From the NCBI GenBank assembly GCA_947471745.1, contig CANJKZ010000768.1, positions 1,937,501-2,001,500 of the forward strand: 64,000 nt of DNA, written 5' to 3'. Shown here piece by piece: positions 33,431-43,800 of this stretch. A program made the translations under genes and the position numbers. The stretch is from Closterium sp. Naga37s-1 (lineage: Eukaryota; Streptophyta; Zygnematophyceae; Desmidiales; Closteriaceae). The first letter of the stretch is position 1. Each line of letters begins with the position of its first letter. The notes under the pieces are model-generated. The model made no database searches. It had not been told where the DNA came from and saw only the letters and a program-made list of their open reading frames with translations.

Positions 33431-34700
33431 GTCCTGGATTGCGCTTACTTCTAAACTATTGTGGCTCGAAAGACGCGTTTGTGCACCCGAAACTGTCTTG
33501 TAATCGCGCTTGTTGGCAGGTTGATAGTGTGGAAGTTGGCGAATCCTGGTTAATAACAGTATATGTTTAGTGGTACACTACGTCATTGCTAATAGTTTTA
33601 CTTGGATACAGTAATGCGCGTCCTTATGTAGTGAATTCTTATTTTGTGCGACGACAGGAATCGAACCCGGGCCGTCTGAACCCCCACGTAGGCTAGTTCT
33701 GGGACACATTCGGGTCAGATCGACCAAGGTTATTGTTGGGACAAATTACTCGGTGACCCAAAACTAACCCAGTTGTGACCAGTAACCCTAGAAGGTCCCC
33801 GGAGTACCTTGCGGGACAGATCTGGGACACTTGGGGGTCAGATGCTCTGGCGGTTCAGGATTGGGTCAGCAACTTTTTAGGGATGGAATAAGCTCATTAA
33901 TTTGTGAGAAGTTCGTCACGGGGGATATATCTCTGTAGGTGGCTCAAAAAAGGCGTGGATCACACTACCGCACTCTTGTCGACCCATCATGAGGAACAGG
34001 CGGCTTGAGCGTCGGCCTCGAATGCGAGGCAACAGCAAGATATGCACCTACAGTCCCGTAAGGACGTGTCTCATGTGGAGGGTCCGCTGGATCTGGTCCG
34101 CGACCAGAATCTATAGGCCTGGTCCGGGGTTCTGGTCCGACGGACCCACTTGGCGGACCAGCGTTGGACCAGACACGGACTGGTCTGCCTGATGCGTCGC
34201 GCTTCTGGCTGCACAGTATTTGCGAGATGCAGCAGTAGCGACGAACTTGAAATTGAATTACCCATTTTCTTCGTCTGCACAAAAATCTTATGCGAAACTT
34301 ACAAAACAAGAAATTTCGCCAAAACAAATGTTTCCCCACCCACTGTTTACGGACCAAGCGCGGACTGGTCTGGAGGGCCAAATAAATGGCACCGTTTTAG
34401 TGCCATTCGAACGGTATAACGGGGTTACAAGCCCCACATCCTGGTCCCGGTCCGCCCTGGTTCACGCGCTGGTTTTTGAGCTGGTCCGTCAGGTCCGAGC
34501 CGTACCCACGTGGACTCAGACATCTGAGACACCCTCTAAGCTTTGAATCGCACAGAAGTGACAGTCTAGGATGCGTTCGAATTGATTGCAGGAGGAGCTG
34601 AAAAGCATTGCTTTTCCTACTCGAGCTGACGAAGCTTGAGCCGCCATGGCCCAGCAGTTGGTAACTGCTGGTGGGAACTTCTGAATTCTAAAATCTCAGG
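33431..34700. other. Non-coding stretch with tRNA-like and GGTCCG-rich pieces
   Basis: No gene is recognised. Minus strand 33650-33700 holds GGGTTCGATTCC (a pol III B box-like word) and a nearby TAGCCTACGTGG, too close together for a tRNA. A TCTGGGACAC..GGGTCAGAT segment occurs at 33703 and again near 33821. From 34080 to 34500, TGGTCCG/CGGACCA words recur about ten times, including palindrome GGTCCGACGGACC near 34133. Confidence 0.4.
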
Positions 34701-34808
34701 CACCGATGAAACAAACCGCAACCAGGGTCTGTGATTGGCCAGTCTGGGGGTGAAGGAGCAAGGCTGTTCCGATCAAGCCTATACCTAGGCCGGGCCAGAG
34801 AGGTTCGA

Positions 34809-35144
34809 CTAGACTGTTTCGAGGGACGAACCTGGTTGGTCGGCAAATCGCAGATCGCCAGATAGGTTTCGGTTTTGCCGAGGCCATCGCACTACATTTG
34901 GAAATGGCAAGCGAATCACTCTCGCATAGTCGAAGACACCTACGATGTTCGCCGGGCTCGCTAAGACCCCTTCCCGAGCTCGTGTCTCTATGCAACCAAG
35001 AGGATGAGTCGTCATCACTTCTATTGCTCTCCTCCCTAGCATCATTTCCCCACTCATAACCAGACCGCATAGATCTAGCCTATCACGCAGATTTGGAACC
35101 ACTCCGTCACTAATTACCACCAACTCTTCTCGCAAGTATGACAA
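34809..35144 (-). CDS. Unrecognised minus-strand open frame, doubtful gene
   Basis: A 111-codon frame (MSYLREELVVISDGVVPNLR at its start, ending SSLETV). Upstream on the same strand, an adjacent frame reads REWAKEWQELHGSKK and then shifts into LHEEKELSYLREEL, so a longer coiled-coil-like piece may once have been joined here. It has no family I recognise, no clear promoter or splice sites, and could be chance. The plus-strand F-box-like start lies just to its right, in the opposite orientation. Confidence 0.25.
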   Translation of the reverse strand: MSYLREELVVISDGVVPNLRDRLDLCGLVMSGEMMLGRRAIEVMTTHPLGCIETRAREGVLASPANIVGVFDYARVIRLPFPNVVRWPRQNRNLSGDLRFADQPGSSLETV

Positions 35145-35240
35145 TTCCTTCTCCTCGTGTAAGTCTTTTTAGATCCATGTAACTCTTGCCATTCCTTAGC
35201 CCATTCTCTTCTGATCTCGCACTTCTGACATAACCCTAAG

Positions 35241-35402
35241 ATGGAGCTTACGAACATAAATAGTCTTCCAGACGAGCTTCTCCTTGCGATCTTCATCAGA
35301 AAAATGTCGATCTGCCGAAAACTGGGGGAGGAGTACTTAGCTTTTTTTTGGGGTTGTCGAGTGCCCTGTAATTGGCCGCTTACCGTAAGGGAAGGGTTGT
35401 GA
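35241..35402 (+). CDS. Possible F-box protein first exon or fragment
   Basis: A 53-codon frame starting MELTNINSLPDELLLAIF. The LPDELLLxIF pattern is the classical start of an F-box, the ~45-residue domain that binds Skp1 in SCF ubiquitin ligases. The rest fits loosely, with CR and W at roughly the expected distances (FFWGCRVPCNW). A candidate splice donor (ACC then GTAAGG) lies at 35385, just before the stop, so this could be exon 1 of a gene whose later exons are lost or not recognisable. The following 450 bases show no F-box C-terminal repeats, and a satellite array starts at 35850. Likely a host gene fragment. Confidence 0.4.
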   Translation: MELTNINSLPDELLLAIFIRKMSICRKLGEEYLAFFWGCRVPCNWPLTVREGL

Positions 35403-35849
35403 CTTTGGACGCGGGGGTAAACTGGCGGTTTTTGTCTGTTGTGGCTGATTTCCGTGATTGTCTGGGATCGCGAGTTTCAGGGGAAATGGGCAGGTTTGAG
35501 GCTGGAAGAACACGACAGTTTATTGGCGGGAACCTGACGTTGCCTGACGAGGAGGCTCGATCGGGTAGAGAGCTGCGGAATGCTGCGGAATGCTGTGGAT
35601 AACTGAGCAGGTCTTCCCGTGGTCACGATTTTGGTTTGCCACGTCATCTCATGGCGCTTGATTTTAGTTTCGCGATATCATTCCAATCGACTGTAAGAAG
35701 TTAAACTGTTGTATACATGTTAAATTCTGTTAAGATTTGTAAATATATGTGAAAGTATTGCTAATCCCTTCACTCACAATCACCCTACTATTTGCTAGGG
35801 TAGTATCAATTAATAATCTTATGCATGTTACCTCTGAATATACCTCGCA
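35403..35849. other. AT-rich non-coding stretch before the satellite
   Basis: A 76-codon frame overlaps 35372-35602 without recognisable similarity. From 35640 on the sequence is AT-rich with no open frame of note. Confidence 0.4.
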
Positions 35850-37931
35850 ATCACGCTTGTTTATGCGTTCGATGGCCCAAAACTGTTGAAGGATATGCCA
35901 GTACGCAACATGTCACGGTTTCGTCGATTGGTTGTTTTGTTTAGCACAATTTCTTCACACACTCAGGTAGTTCAATCAATTACCTTGCCATAGGAACTTG
36001 TTTCAACTCATTCGCACAATTACACAGCACGTGACGCTTGTTTGTGCGTTCGATGGCCCGAATCTGTGCAAGGATAGGCCAGTACGCAACATGTCACCGT
36101 TTCATCGTCTCTTTGTATTTTTTAGCACCATTTTTTCACCCATTCAGGTAGTTCAATCAATTACCTTGCCATAGGAAATGGTTTGAGTTAATTCGCACAA
36201 CTACGCAGCACGTGACGCTTGTTTGTGCGTTTGATGGCCTGAAACTGTGCAAGGATAGGCGAGTACGCAACGTGTTACCGTTTCATCATCTGTTTGTCCT
36301 TTTTAGCACGATTTCTTCACACATTCAGGTAGTTCGATCAATTAACTTGTCATAGGAACTGGTTTGAGTTAATTCGCACAACTATGCAGCACGTGACGCT
36401 TGTTTGTGCGTTTGATAGCTTGAAACTGTGCAAGGATAGGCGAGTACGCAACGTGTCACGGTTTCATCATCTGGTTGTCTTTTTTAGCACGATTTCTTCA
36501 CACATTCAGGTTGTTGAATCAATGACCTTGTCATAGGAACTGGTTTGAGTTAATTCGCACAACTACGCAGCCCGTGACGCTTGTTTGTGCGTTCGATGGC
36601 CTAAAACTGTGCAGGGATAGGCCAGTACGCAACATGCCACCGTTTCATCATCTGGCTGTCTTGTTTAGCACCATTTCTTCACACATTCAGGTATTTCAAT
36701 CAATTACCTTGCCATAGGAACTGGTTTGAGTTGATTCGCACAACTACGCAACACGTGACGCTTGTTTGTGCGTTTGCTGGCCTGAATCTGTGCAAGTATA
36801 GGCCTCTGCGCAACATGTCAGCTCGCGAACGTCAGGATGCATCTTTTAGCACTATTTCTTCACACTGTTCCCTACTACATCCTATTCCCTAGCCATAGGA
36901 ACTGGTTTGACCTCGTTCGCACAACTACACAGCACGTGGCGCATGTTTGTGCGTTTGCTGGCCTGAATCTGTGCAATGATAGGCCTGTGCGCAACATGTC
37001 ACTGCGCCAACGTCTAAATGCTTTTTTTACCACTATTTCTTCACACTGTTCCAAATTATATCCTAATCCCTTGCCATAGGAACTGATTGGGGCTCGTTCG
37101 CACAACTACGCAGCACGTGGCGCATGTTCATGCATTTGCTGGCCTGAATCTGTGCAAGGATGGGCCTGTACGCAACATGCTACCGTTTCAATGTCTGGGT
37201 GTTGTTTTTACCTCTATTTCTTCACACATTTCCCTATTACATCCTATTTCCTAGCCATATGAACTGGTTTGACCTCGTTCGCACAAATACGTAGCACATG
37301 GCGCTTGTTTGTGCATTTGCTAGCTTGAAACTGTGCAAGGATAGGCCTGTGCGCAACATGTCAGTGTTTCAACGTCTGGATGTTGTTTTTACCTCTATTT
37401 CTTCGCACAATTCCCTATTAAATCCTATTCCTAGCCATAGGAACTAGTTTGACCTCGTTCGCACAAATGCACAGCACGTGGCACTTGTTTGTGCATTTGC
37501 TGGCCTGAAACTGTGCAAGGATAGGCCAGTACGCAACATGTCACAATTTTATCACCTCGCTGCCATTTTTAGCACCATTTCTCCACACATTCAGGTATTT
37601 CAATCATTTACCTTGCCATAGGAACTGTTTTGAGTTAATTCGCACAACTACGCAGCACGTGGCGCTTGTTTGTGCGTTCGATGGCCTGAAATTGTGCAAG
37701 GATAGGCTAGTACATAACATGTCACCGTTTCATCGTCTGGTTGTTTTTTTAGCACCATTTCTTCACACATTCAGGTAGCTCAAGCAATTACCTTGCCGTA
37801 GGAACTTGTTTGAACTCATTCGCACAACTACGCAGCACGTGACGCTTGTTTGTGCGTTCGATGGCCTGAAACTACGCAAGGATAGGCTAGTACGCAACAT
37901 GTCACCGTTTCATCGTCTGGTTGTTTTTTTT

Positions 37932-38276
37932 TGTCAGAGGTCCACTGGTGATCCCCGATTGATCCTAGGGAAGGGTTACAAGCATGTTGTCCTGGGGGGT
38001 TATGGGCGCACTGACCCGCTACTTAACAAGCCCTTTTATCCCAGTGGTCTAGTGGTTGGGATTCTGACATGGTATCAGAGCGAAGGTCTCGGGTTCGAAT
38101 CCCAGTGTGTGCACTTCGGGCATCCCAGTGCGGGGGGGTGTCAGAGGTCCACTGGTGATCCCTGATTGATCCTAGGGAAGGGTTACAGGCATGTTGGCCT
38201 GGGGGGTTATGGGCGCACTGACCCGCTACTTAACAAGCCCTTTTATCCCAGTGGTCTAGTGGTTGGGATTCTGACA
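37932..38276 (+). mobile_element. TRIM-like miniature LTR element with tRNA-like core
   Basis: 345 bases, with two 138-bp direct terminal repeats (37932-38069 and 38139-38276) that begin TGTCAGAGG, end CTGACA and differ at three positions. Right after the first repeat comes TGGTATCAGAGC (38070-38081), the initiator Met primer site, and right before the second comes the purine tract GCGGGGGGG. The 69-bp inside has no coding capacity. The target duplication is TTTTT, and the right arm of the large inverted repeat has the uninterrupted site (A run at 58364-58371). These are the defining marks of a terminal-repeat retrotransposon in miniature, which depends on enzymes of other elements. Confidence 0.92.
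38045..38102 (+). promoter_or_regulatory. tRNA-like pol III promoter (A box and B box) across the LTR end of the TRIM
   Basis: TGGTCTAGTGG (38045-38055) fits the A-box consensus and GGTTCGAATCC (38092-38102) fits the B-box consensus, 36 bases apart, a spacing normal for tRNA genes. Between them TCTGA (38063-38067) and TCAGA (38075-38079) can form a 5-bp stem with a 7-base loop, at the place of an anticodon arm. The 5' half resembles a Glu-type tRNA. The acceptor ends do not pair, so this is tRNA-like and not a tRNA gene. The A box lies in the LTR (hence also near 38252-38262) while the B box is internal. Confidence 0.6.
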
Positions 38277-38935
38277 TTTTTAGCACCATTTCTTCCCACA
38301 TTTAGGTAGTTCAATCAATTACCTTGCCATAGGAATCTGTATGAACTCATTCGCACAACTATACAACACGTGACGCTTGTTTGTGCGTTCGATGTCCTGA
38401 AACTACGCAAGGATAGGCTAGTACGCAACATGTCACCATTTCATCGTTTGGATGTTTTTTTTAGCACCATTTCTTTACACATTCAGGTAATTTTAATCAA
38501 TTACCTTGCCATAAGAACTTGTTTGAACCCGTTCGCACAACTACGCAGCACGTGACGCTTGATTGTGCGTTCGATGACGTGAAACTGTGCAATGATAGAC
38601 CAGTACGCAACATGTCACCGTTTCATTGTCTGGTTGTTTCTTATAGCACCATTTCTCCACACATTCAGATAGTTCAATCAACTACATTGTCGTTTAAATT
38701 TTCTTGAGCCCATTCGCACTACTAGCCAGCACGTGACGCTTGTTTGCGTGTTCGATAACCTGAAACTGTGCAAGGATGAGCCATTACGCAACATGTCACC
38801 GTTTCATTGGTTGATTTTTTTTAGCACCATTTCTTCACACATTAGAGTAGTTCAATCAATTCATTTTCCACATGAACTTGTTTGAGCTAATTCACACAAC
38901 TACGCAATACGTGACGCCTGTTTGTGCAATATAGT

Positions 38936-39792
38936 GTGTACAGTTCCCGGTACTTGAAGTAAATTCTAATGTACACATGCTAAAAACTACTCATTGCAAT
39001 TTGGTTGACACTCCCCTTGAAATAGGGTTGGTAAGCAAGGTGAGTGCAAGAAATGCAACAAATTTGAATATATCATGACTTTATAGAACATTATAACACT
39101 TCCACACTTCATGACTGTATTGGTGGTGGTTGGGTGGAGTGGAGAAGCGAGAGGCTGTGCAGCAGCACTGTGGTGCACTTCACAGCGAGGAGCAGGTGGA
39201 CCAACGCCACGTCAATTGGGCAAAGCGCATCTGGCAGGTCCAAAAGTTCTGCTCGTGCGTGTCACGTCAAGCATCTCGTCACTTCTGTTTCGAGTTCGGG
39301 CAGTTATGGCAGCTGTTGTAACGACTTTTACAGGATTACGCAGCAGATTGATTGGTTCGCTAGCACGTTAGCAGAATTCCCCAAAGAATATTACGGGTAG
39401 CGGGCACCAAACAACTTTGCTACTTTTTCCTGGTTGGAACAGAGAATACATGAATCTCAAATTAACCAATGGCGACACCACTTGTCACCCCAACACAGCT
39501 ACACGAGCCAATCATCGAACGCCGCTGAGCCAACAAATACCAGAAGTGCTGGCAGATGAGCGCCAGCGAAGCAAACGTTTTGTGCGCTCAGTTTGCCTTA
39601 TCGCCACATGAGCGCCAGCGAAGCAGACGCAAGTTGCGTCACGCAACGCAAACTTCACCACCTTGGGCTTCCCTTCCTCCCACGCCTTGCCCCCGCTTTT
39701 GAACCGAACCCAAGCCTTCTAGCGCATGTAAAAGGAGCAACTCAAATGCACCCTCGTAAGCTTGTGAGGAGCTATTCACTCGCGCTAGAGTA
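38936..39792. other. Unique segment of the inverted repeat, left copy
   Basis: Single-copy-looking DNA next to the satellite, matched in reverse at about 56860-57720. It contains a 24-base direct repeat (GAGCGCCAGCGAAGCARACG-like, near 39557 and 39609). Short open frames (for example 39134-39400) are not recognised. Ends at GAGTA, the left target duplication of element E. Confidence 0.5.
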
Positions 39793-39917
39793 TGTCAGAT
39801 TTATATGACATAGCTACTGTAGGCTATAGTGGGGTAGCACATATGGGGTACAGTTTTCTAGGGTTTGCTTTTGTACCCAACTTTCCCTTAGTCAATTTCG
39901 TTCCTCGTTTCTTCTCA
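39793..39917 (+). repeat. 5' LTR of element E
   Basis: 125 bases, TGTCAGATTT...TTCTCA. It differs from the LTR of D at only a few positions, such as TCAGATTT for TCAGCTTT. Confidence 0.95.
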
Positions 39918-39984
39918 TGGTATCGAGCAGGTTCCCTAGTGGGAACGATTCCTAGGGCCCACCACCACGAAATTTTTTTTTTCC

Positions 39985-40760
39985 TGCCCGGAGCGCGCTT
40001 TGCTCCGGCTCGAGTCGCGCCCTGTGTGCTCTCCCTACCGTCGCGCCCTCGCTAGGCCCCTCACGGCCCCGTAGCGTCGCCCTTAGCGGCCCTCTCACGG
40101 CTCGTCGCGCCGCCCCTACGGCCCTTCGTGCCGCCCTTACGGCCCGTCGCGCCCGTCGCGCCGCCCTTACGGCCCCTCGCGCCGTCCCTTACGGCCCCTC
40201 GCGCGGCCCCTTACGCCCCTTACGGCCCCTCCCGCGGCCCCTCACGGCCCCCTACGGCTCGTCGCCGCCCTCCGCGGCCCCGCAACCCACCTGTGCGGCC
40301 CCGCCACCTACCTGTGCGGCCCCGCCACCTACCCGCGGCCCCGCCACCTACCTGTGCGGCCCCGCCACCTTCCTGCTGGCCCCGCCACCTACCTGCGGCC
40401 CCGCCACCTACCAGCGGCCCCGCCACCTACCTGCGGCCCCGCCACCTACTAGCGGCCCCGCCACCTACCTGCGGCCCCGCCACCTACCTTTGCGGCCCCG
40501 CCGCCTCCTCTCAGCGGCCCCGCCGCCTCCTCCCAGCGGCCCCGGACGCCGCCCTCTCAGCGGCCCCGCCGAGCCGCCCAGCAGCCGAGCCGCCCAACAG
40601 CCGAGCCGCCCAGAAGCCGAGCCGCCGAGCCGCCCAACAGCCGAGCCGCTGAGCCGCCCAGCAGCCGAGCCGCCGAGCCGCCCAGCAGCCGAGCCGCCGA
40701 GCCGCCCAGCAGCCGAGCCGCCGAGCCGCCCTGCAGCCGAACCACCCGAGCCGCCCTGTC
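39985..40760 (+). repeat. GC-rich tandem-repeat leader of element E
   Basis: The first part resembles the leader of D. Then a block unique to E (about 40270-40500) has CGGCCCCGCCACCTACCTG-like units, and a third block (about 40560-40740) has GAGCCGCCCAGCAGCC-like units. Flanking sequence is nearly identical between D and E, so the leader repeats change faster than the rest of the element. Confidence 0.8.
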
Positions 40761-40830
40761 CGGTAAGAGCAGCGCCTCTTTCACAGCACTGCCCTCACCC
40801 TACTGTTTGCGCTGCTAGTCTACTGCTGTC

Positions 40831-43800
40831 ATGGCTACCCCTAGTGTCCTCGCTTTTGACGCTGAGGGTCGGGCCATTGACTTTGACGTCTGGATAGATG
40901 ACCTGCAGCTTTTCTTACAGTGCGACAGAGCAGACGGCCTCTCCCTCTTTGACCTCACTTCTGGTGCCTCTCCTGCCCCCGCTGCTGATGCTGACGCCAC
41001 TGTTCGCTCACAGTGGGCCACGCGCGATGCTGCTGCACGTCTTGCTGTGCGTCGCCACCTGCCTACCTCTGAGCGTGCGCACTTTAGCCAGTACAAGAGT
41101 GCTCAGACCTTGTACGACGCTGTAGTTGCGCGCTACTCCTCCCCTGCCACTGCTGCACTGAGCCGCCTCATGCTACCGTACCTCTTCCCTGACCTTGCTG
41201 CCTTTCCCACAGTCGCTGACCTCGTTACGCACCTCCGCACTAGTGACACTCGCTACCGCGCTGCGCTTCCTGCTGAGTTCTGCGCCAAGAACCCCCCCCC
41301 CATGTACATCACCCTCTACTACATAGTCACCCGGCTCCCTGACTCCCTTCGCGTAGTCATGGACCACTTCCTCTCAGTTTGCCCCACCACTCTCACCGTT
41401 GACCTCCTCGAGAAGTCCCTCCTAGCAGCAGAGAAGAGCATAGTAGCTGTAGGAGCCTCTCGTGGTGACCCTCGCACCCCCATCTTTGAGGGGTGTTCCC
41501 CCTCCCCCCTTTTGCCCTCTGTTGCCTCTGCTGCTGCGGCCGACCTCGTTGGGCTTGAGTCGGTCGGTGCGGCGTCTACCCCTAGCGGGAGACGCCGCCC
41601 TGGCAAGGGCAAGGGGGGCAGGGGCACTGGAGGAGCTAGCGGGGGCGGTGGAGGCGGCGGTGGAGGCAGTGGAGGGGGTGGGGGTGGCGGTGGGGGTGGT
41701 GGTGGGGGTGGAGGTGTCGGTGGCGGCGGTGGAGGCGGAGGCGGCGGCGGCGGTGGCGGTGGGAGCGGAGGTGGCGGCGGTGGAGGAGGCGGCGGCGGAG
41801 GAGGTGGAGCTGGTCGGGGTGGCGCTGCGCAGAGGGTCGGCTCCGGTGGTGGTCAGCGCCAGCAGCAGCACCAGCAGCAGCAGCGCACTCGTGACATCCC
41901 CCCCCCTCAGCAGCTCCGTGAGTGGTACGCTGCACGCCAGCGGGGTAGGGGTACTGGTCCGTGCACCTACGTCCTACGCACCGGCGACCGCGCGGGTGAC
42001 CAGTGCGGGGGTGCGCACTCCACCCAGCGCTGCTTTGGCCGCCTGACGGACGCTTGGCGTCACCAGTTCCCTGAGGCCACTGAGATCCCCCGCTGGGGTG
42101 AGCTGTCTAGGGCGGGTGTCGCTGTCTTTGACCTTGACTTTGATGCTATTCTTGCTGCCATGTATACTGTGACTATTAGTGATGAGGGTGATTGTTACCG
42201 GTGTTTTCCGCCCGACCCGGGCATTGAGACTGCTGCTCTAGGTACTGGTGAGGCTGCTGCTCTAGGTGCTAGCGAGGCTGCTGCTCTAGGTGCGTCTGCT
42301 CCCTCAGGTGCTGGTGAGTCTGCTCTCTCAGGTTCTGCGTCGGCTTCGGCCTCCCACACCTTCACCCTTGACTCGGGGGCTTCTCGCTCCTTCTTTCGAG
42401 ACCGCACCACACTCACGCCGCTTGGCCGGCCAGTTGCGGTCTCTCTGGCAGACCCCTCTGGGGGTCCTGTCCTTGCTCACTTCTCTACTGTCCTCCCGTG
42501 TCCGGCGTCCCCCTCTGGCACCCTGTCTGGTCTTTACCTCCCCTCGTTCTCTACGAACTTGGTGAGTGGTGCTGACCTACAGGAAGCGGGGGTTCACCAG
42601 TTCACTCCTGCGAGTCAGCGGGTGACCCACTGCACGGACGCTCGGACTGGCCGACACCTGGCCACGTTTACCCGTCGGCCGGGGTCGAGCCTGTACACCC
42701 TGACCACTGCGTCTCCTCCAGTCACTGCGTCTGGTCAGGTAGCTGCGTCGGGTCAGGTGTTTGCTGCAGCGTCCAGGTCTGGTCCTGAGTCTGCCCCCTG
42801 TTCGTGTCGCCTCCTGTCTCACGAGACTCTCCTCTGGCACCACCGCCTTGGTCACCCCTCCCTGCTTCGTCTCCGAGGCATGGCCTCCCGTGTCCTTGTC
42901 TCTGGTCTTCCCCGGTCCCTCCCTCCCCTTCCTCCGGGGCCTGGCCCTACCTGCGTCCCCTGTGTCGAGGGGCGGCAGCGGGCTGCCCCTCACTCCTCCC
43001 AGTTTCCTCCGACAGAGGCCCCGCTGCAGACGCTTCACATGGACGTGTGGGGCCCGGCCCGCGTCCGTGGACAGGGTCACGAGCGCTACTTCCTGCTGGT
43101 GGTTGACGACTACTCGCGTTACACCACAGTCTTCCCCTTGCGCAGCAAGGGTGATGTCACTGAGGTGTTGATCGACTGGATCCGCGCAGCTCGTCTCCAG
43201 CTCAGGCAGAGCTTCGGCTCGGACTTTCCTGTTCTGCGTCTGCACTCTGACAGAGGTGGAGAGTTCTCCTCTGGCCTTTTGCGAGCCTACTGTCGTGCAC
43301 GAGGCATCCGCCAGACCTTCACGCTTCGGACTCTCCACAGCAAAATGGGATTGCTGAGCGCCGCATTGGCATGGTCATGGACGTCGCCCATACGTCCATG
43401 ATGCATGCGGCTGCCCCCCATTTTCTGTGGCCGTTTGCGGTTCGGTACGCGGCGCATCAGATCAACCTTCACCCCAGGGTCTCCATGCCGGAGACCTCCC
43501 CAGCCTTGCTGTGGACGGGGAAGGTTGGCGATGCGTCTGCGTTCCGTGTCTGGGGATCTCGGGCGTTTGTCCGCGACTTGTCTGCGGACAAGCTGTCCCC
43601 TCGTGCTGCTCCTTGTGTCTTCCTTGGCTTCCCCCCTGACGCGCCACGGTGGCAGTTCTACCACCCCACCTCTCGCCGTGTTCTGTCCTCCCAGGACGTC
43701 ACGTTTGACGAGTCGGTCCCCTACTACCGCCTCTTCCCCTACCGCACTCCGTCCCTCCCCCCGCCACCGCTCTTCCTTGTACCAGGTCCCCCCCCGGTAG

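Larger units (their letters stand above)
35850..38935. repeat. 181-bp satellite array, about 15 copies
   Basis: Copies of the anchor word GTGACGCTTG or its variants start at 36031, 36212, 36393, 36574, 36755, 36936, 37117, 37298, 37478, 37659 and 37839, then (after the TRIM) at 38370, 38552, 38733 and 38911: a period of 180-182 bases. Each unit also has TTCGCACAACTACGCAGCAC, GCAAGGATAGGC, ACGCAACATGTCACCGTTTC and AGCACCATTTCTTCACACA. Units between about 36760 and 37480 form a distinct subfamily (CCTATTACATCCTATTCC-type middle). Unit length is in the range typical of centromeric satellites, but that role is not shown. Confidence 0.92.

Noticed and set aside
33645-33705. A tRNA gene on the minus strand
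   Set aside because: A B-box-like word is present, but the A-box-like word is only about 15-20 bases away, too close for a tRNA. At most a tRNA-derived remnant.
38030-38115. A functional tRNA gene in the TRIM
   Set aside because: A and B boxes are good, but the acceptor ends do not pair and the loop lacks the usual U33. It sits across an LTR border, so tRNA-like is the better term.
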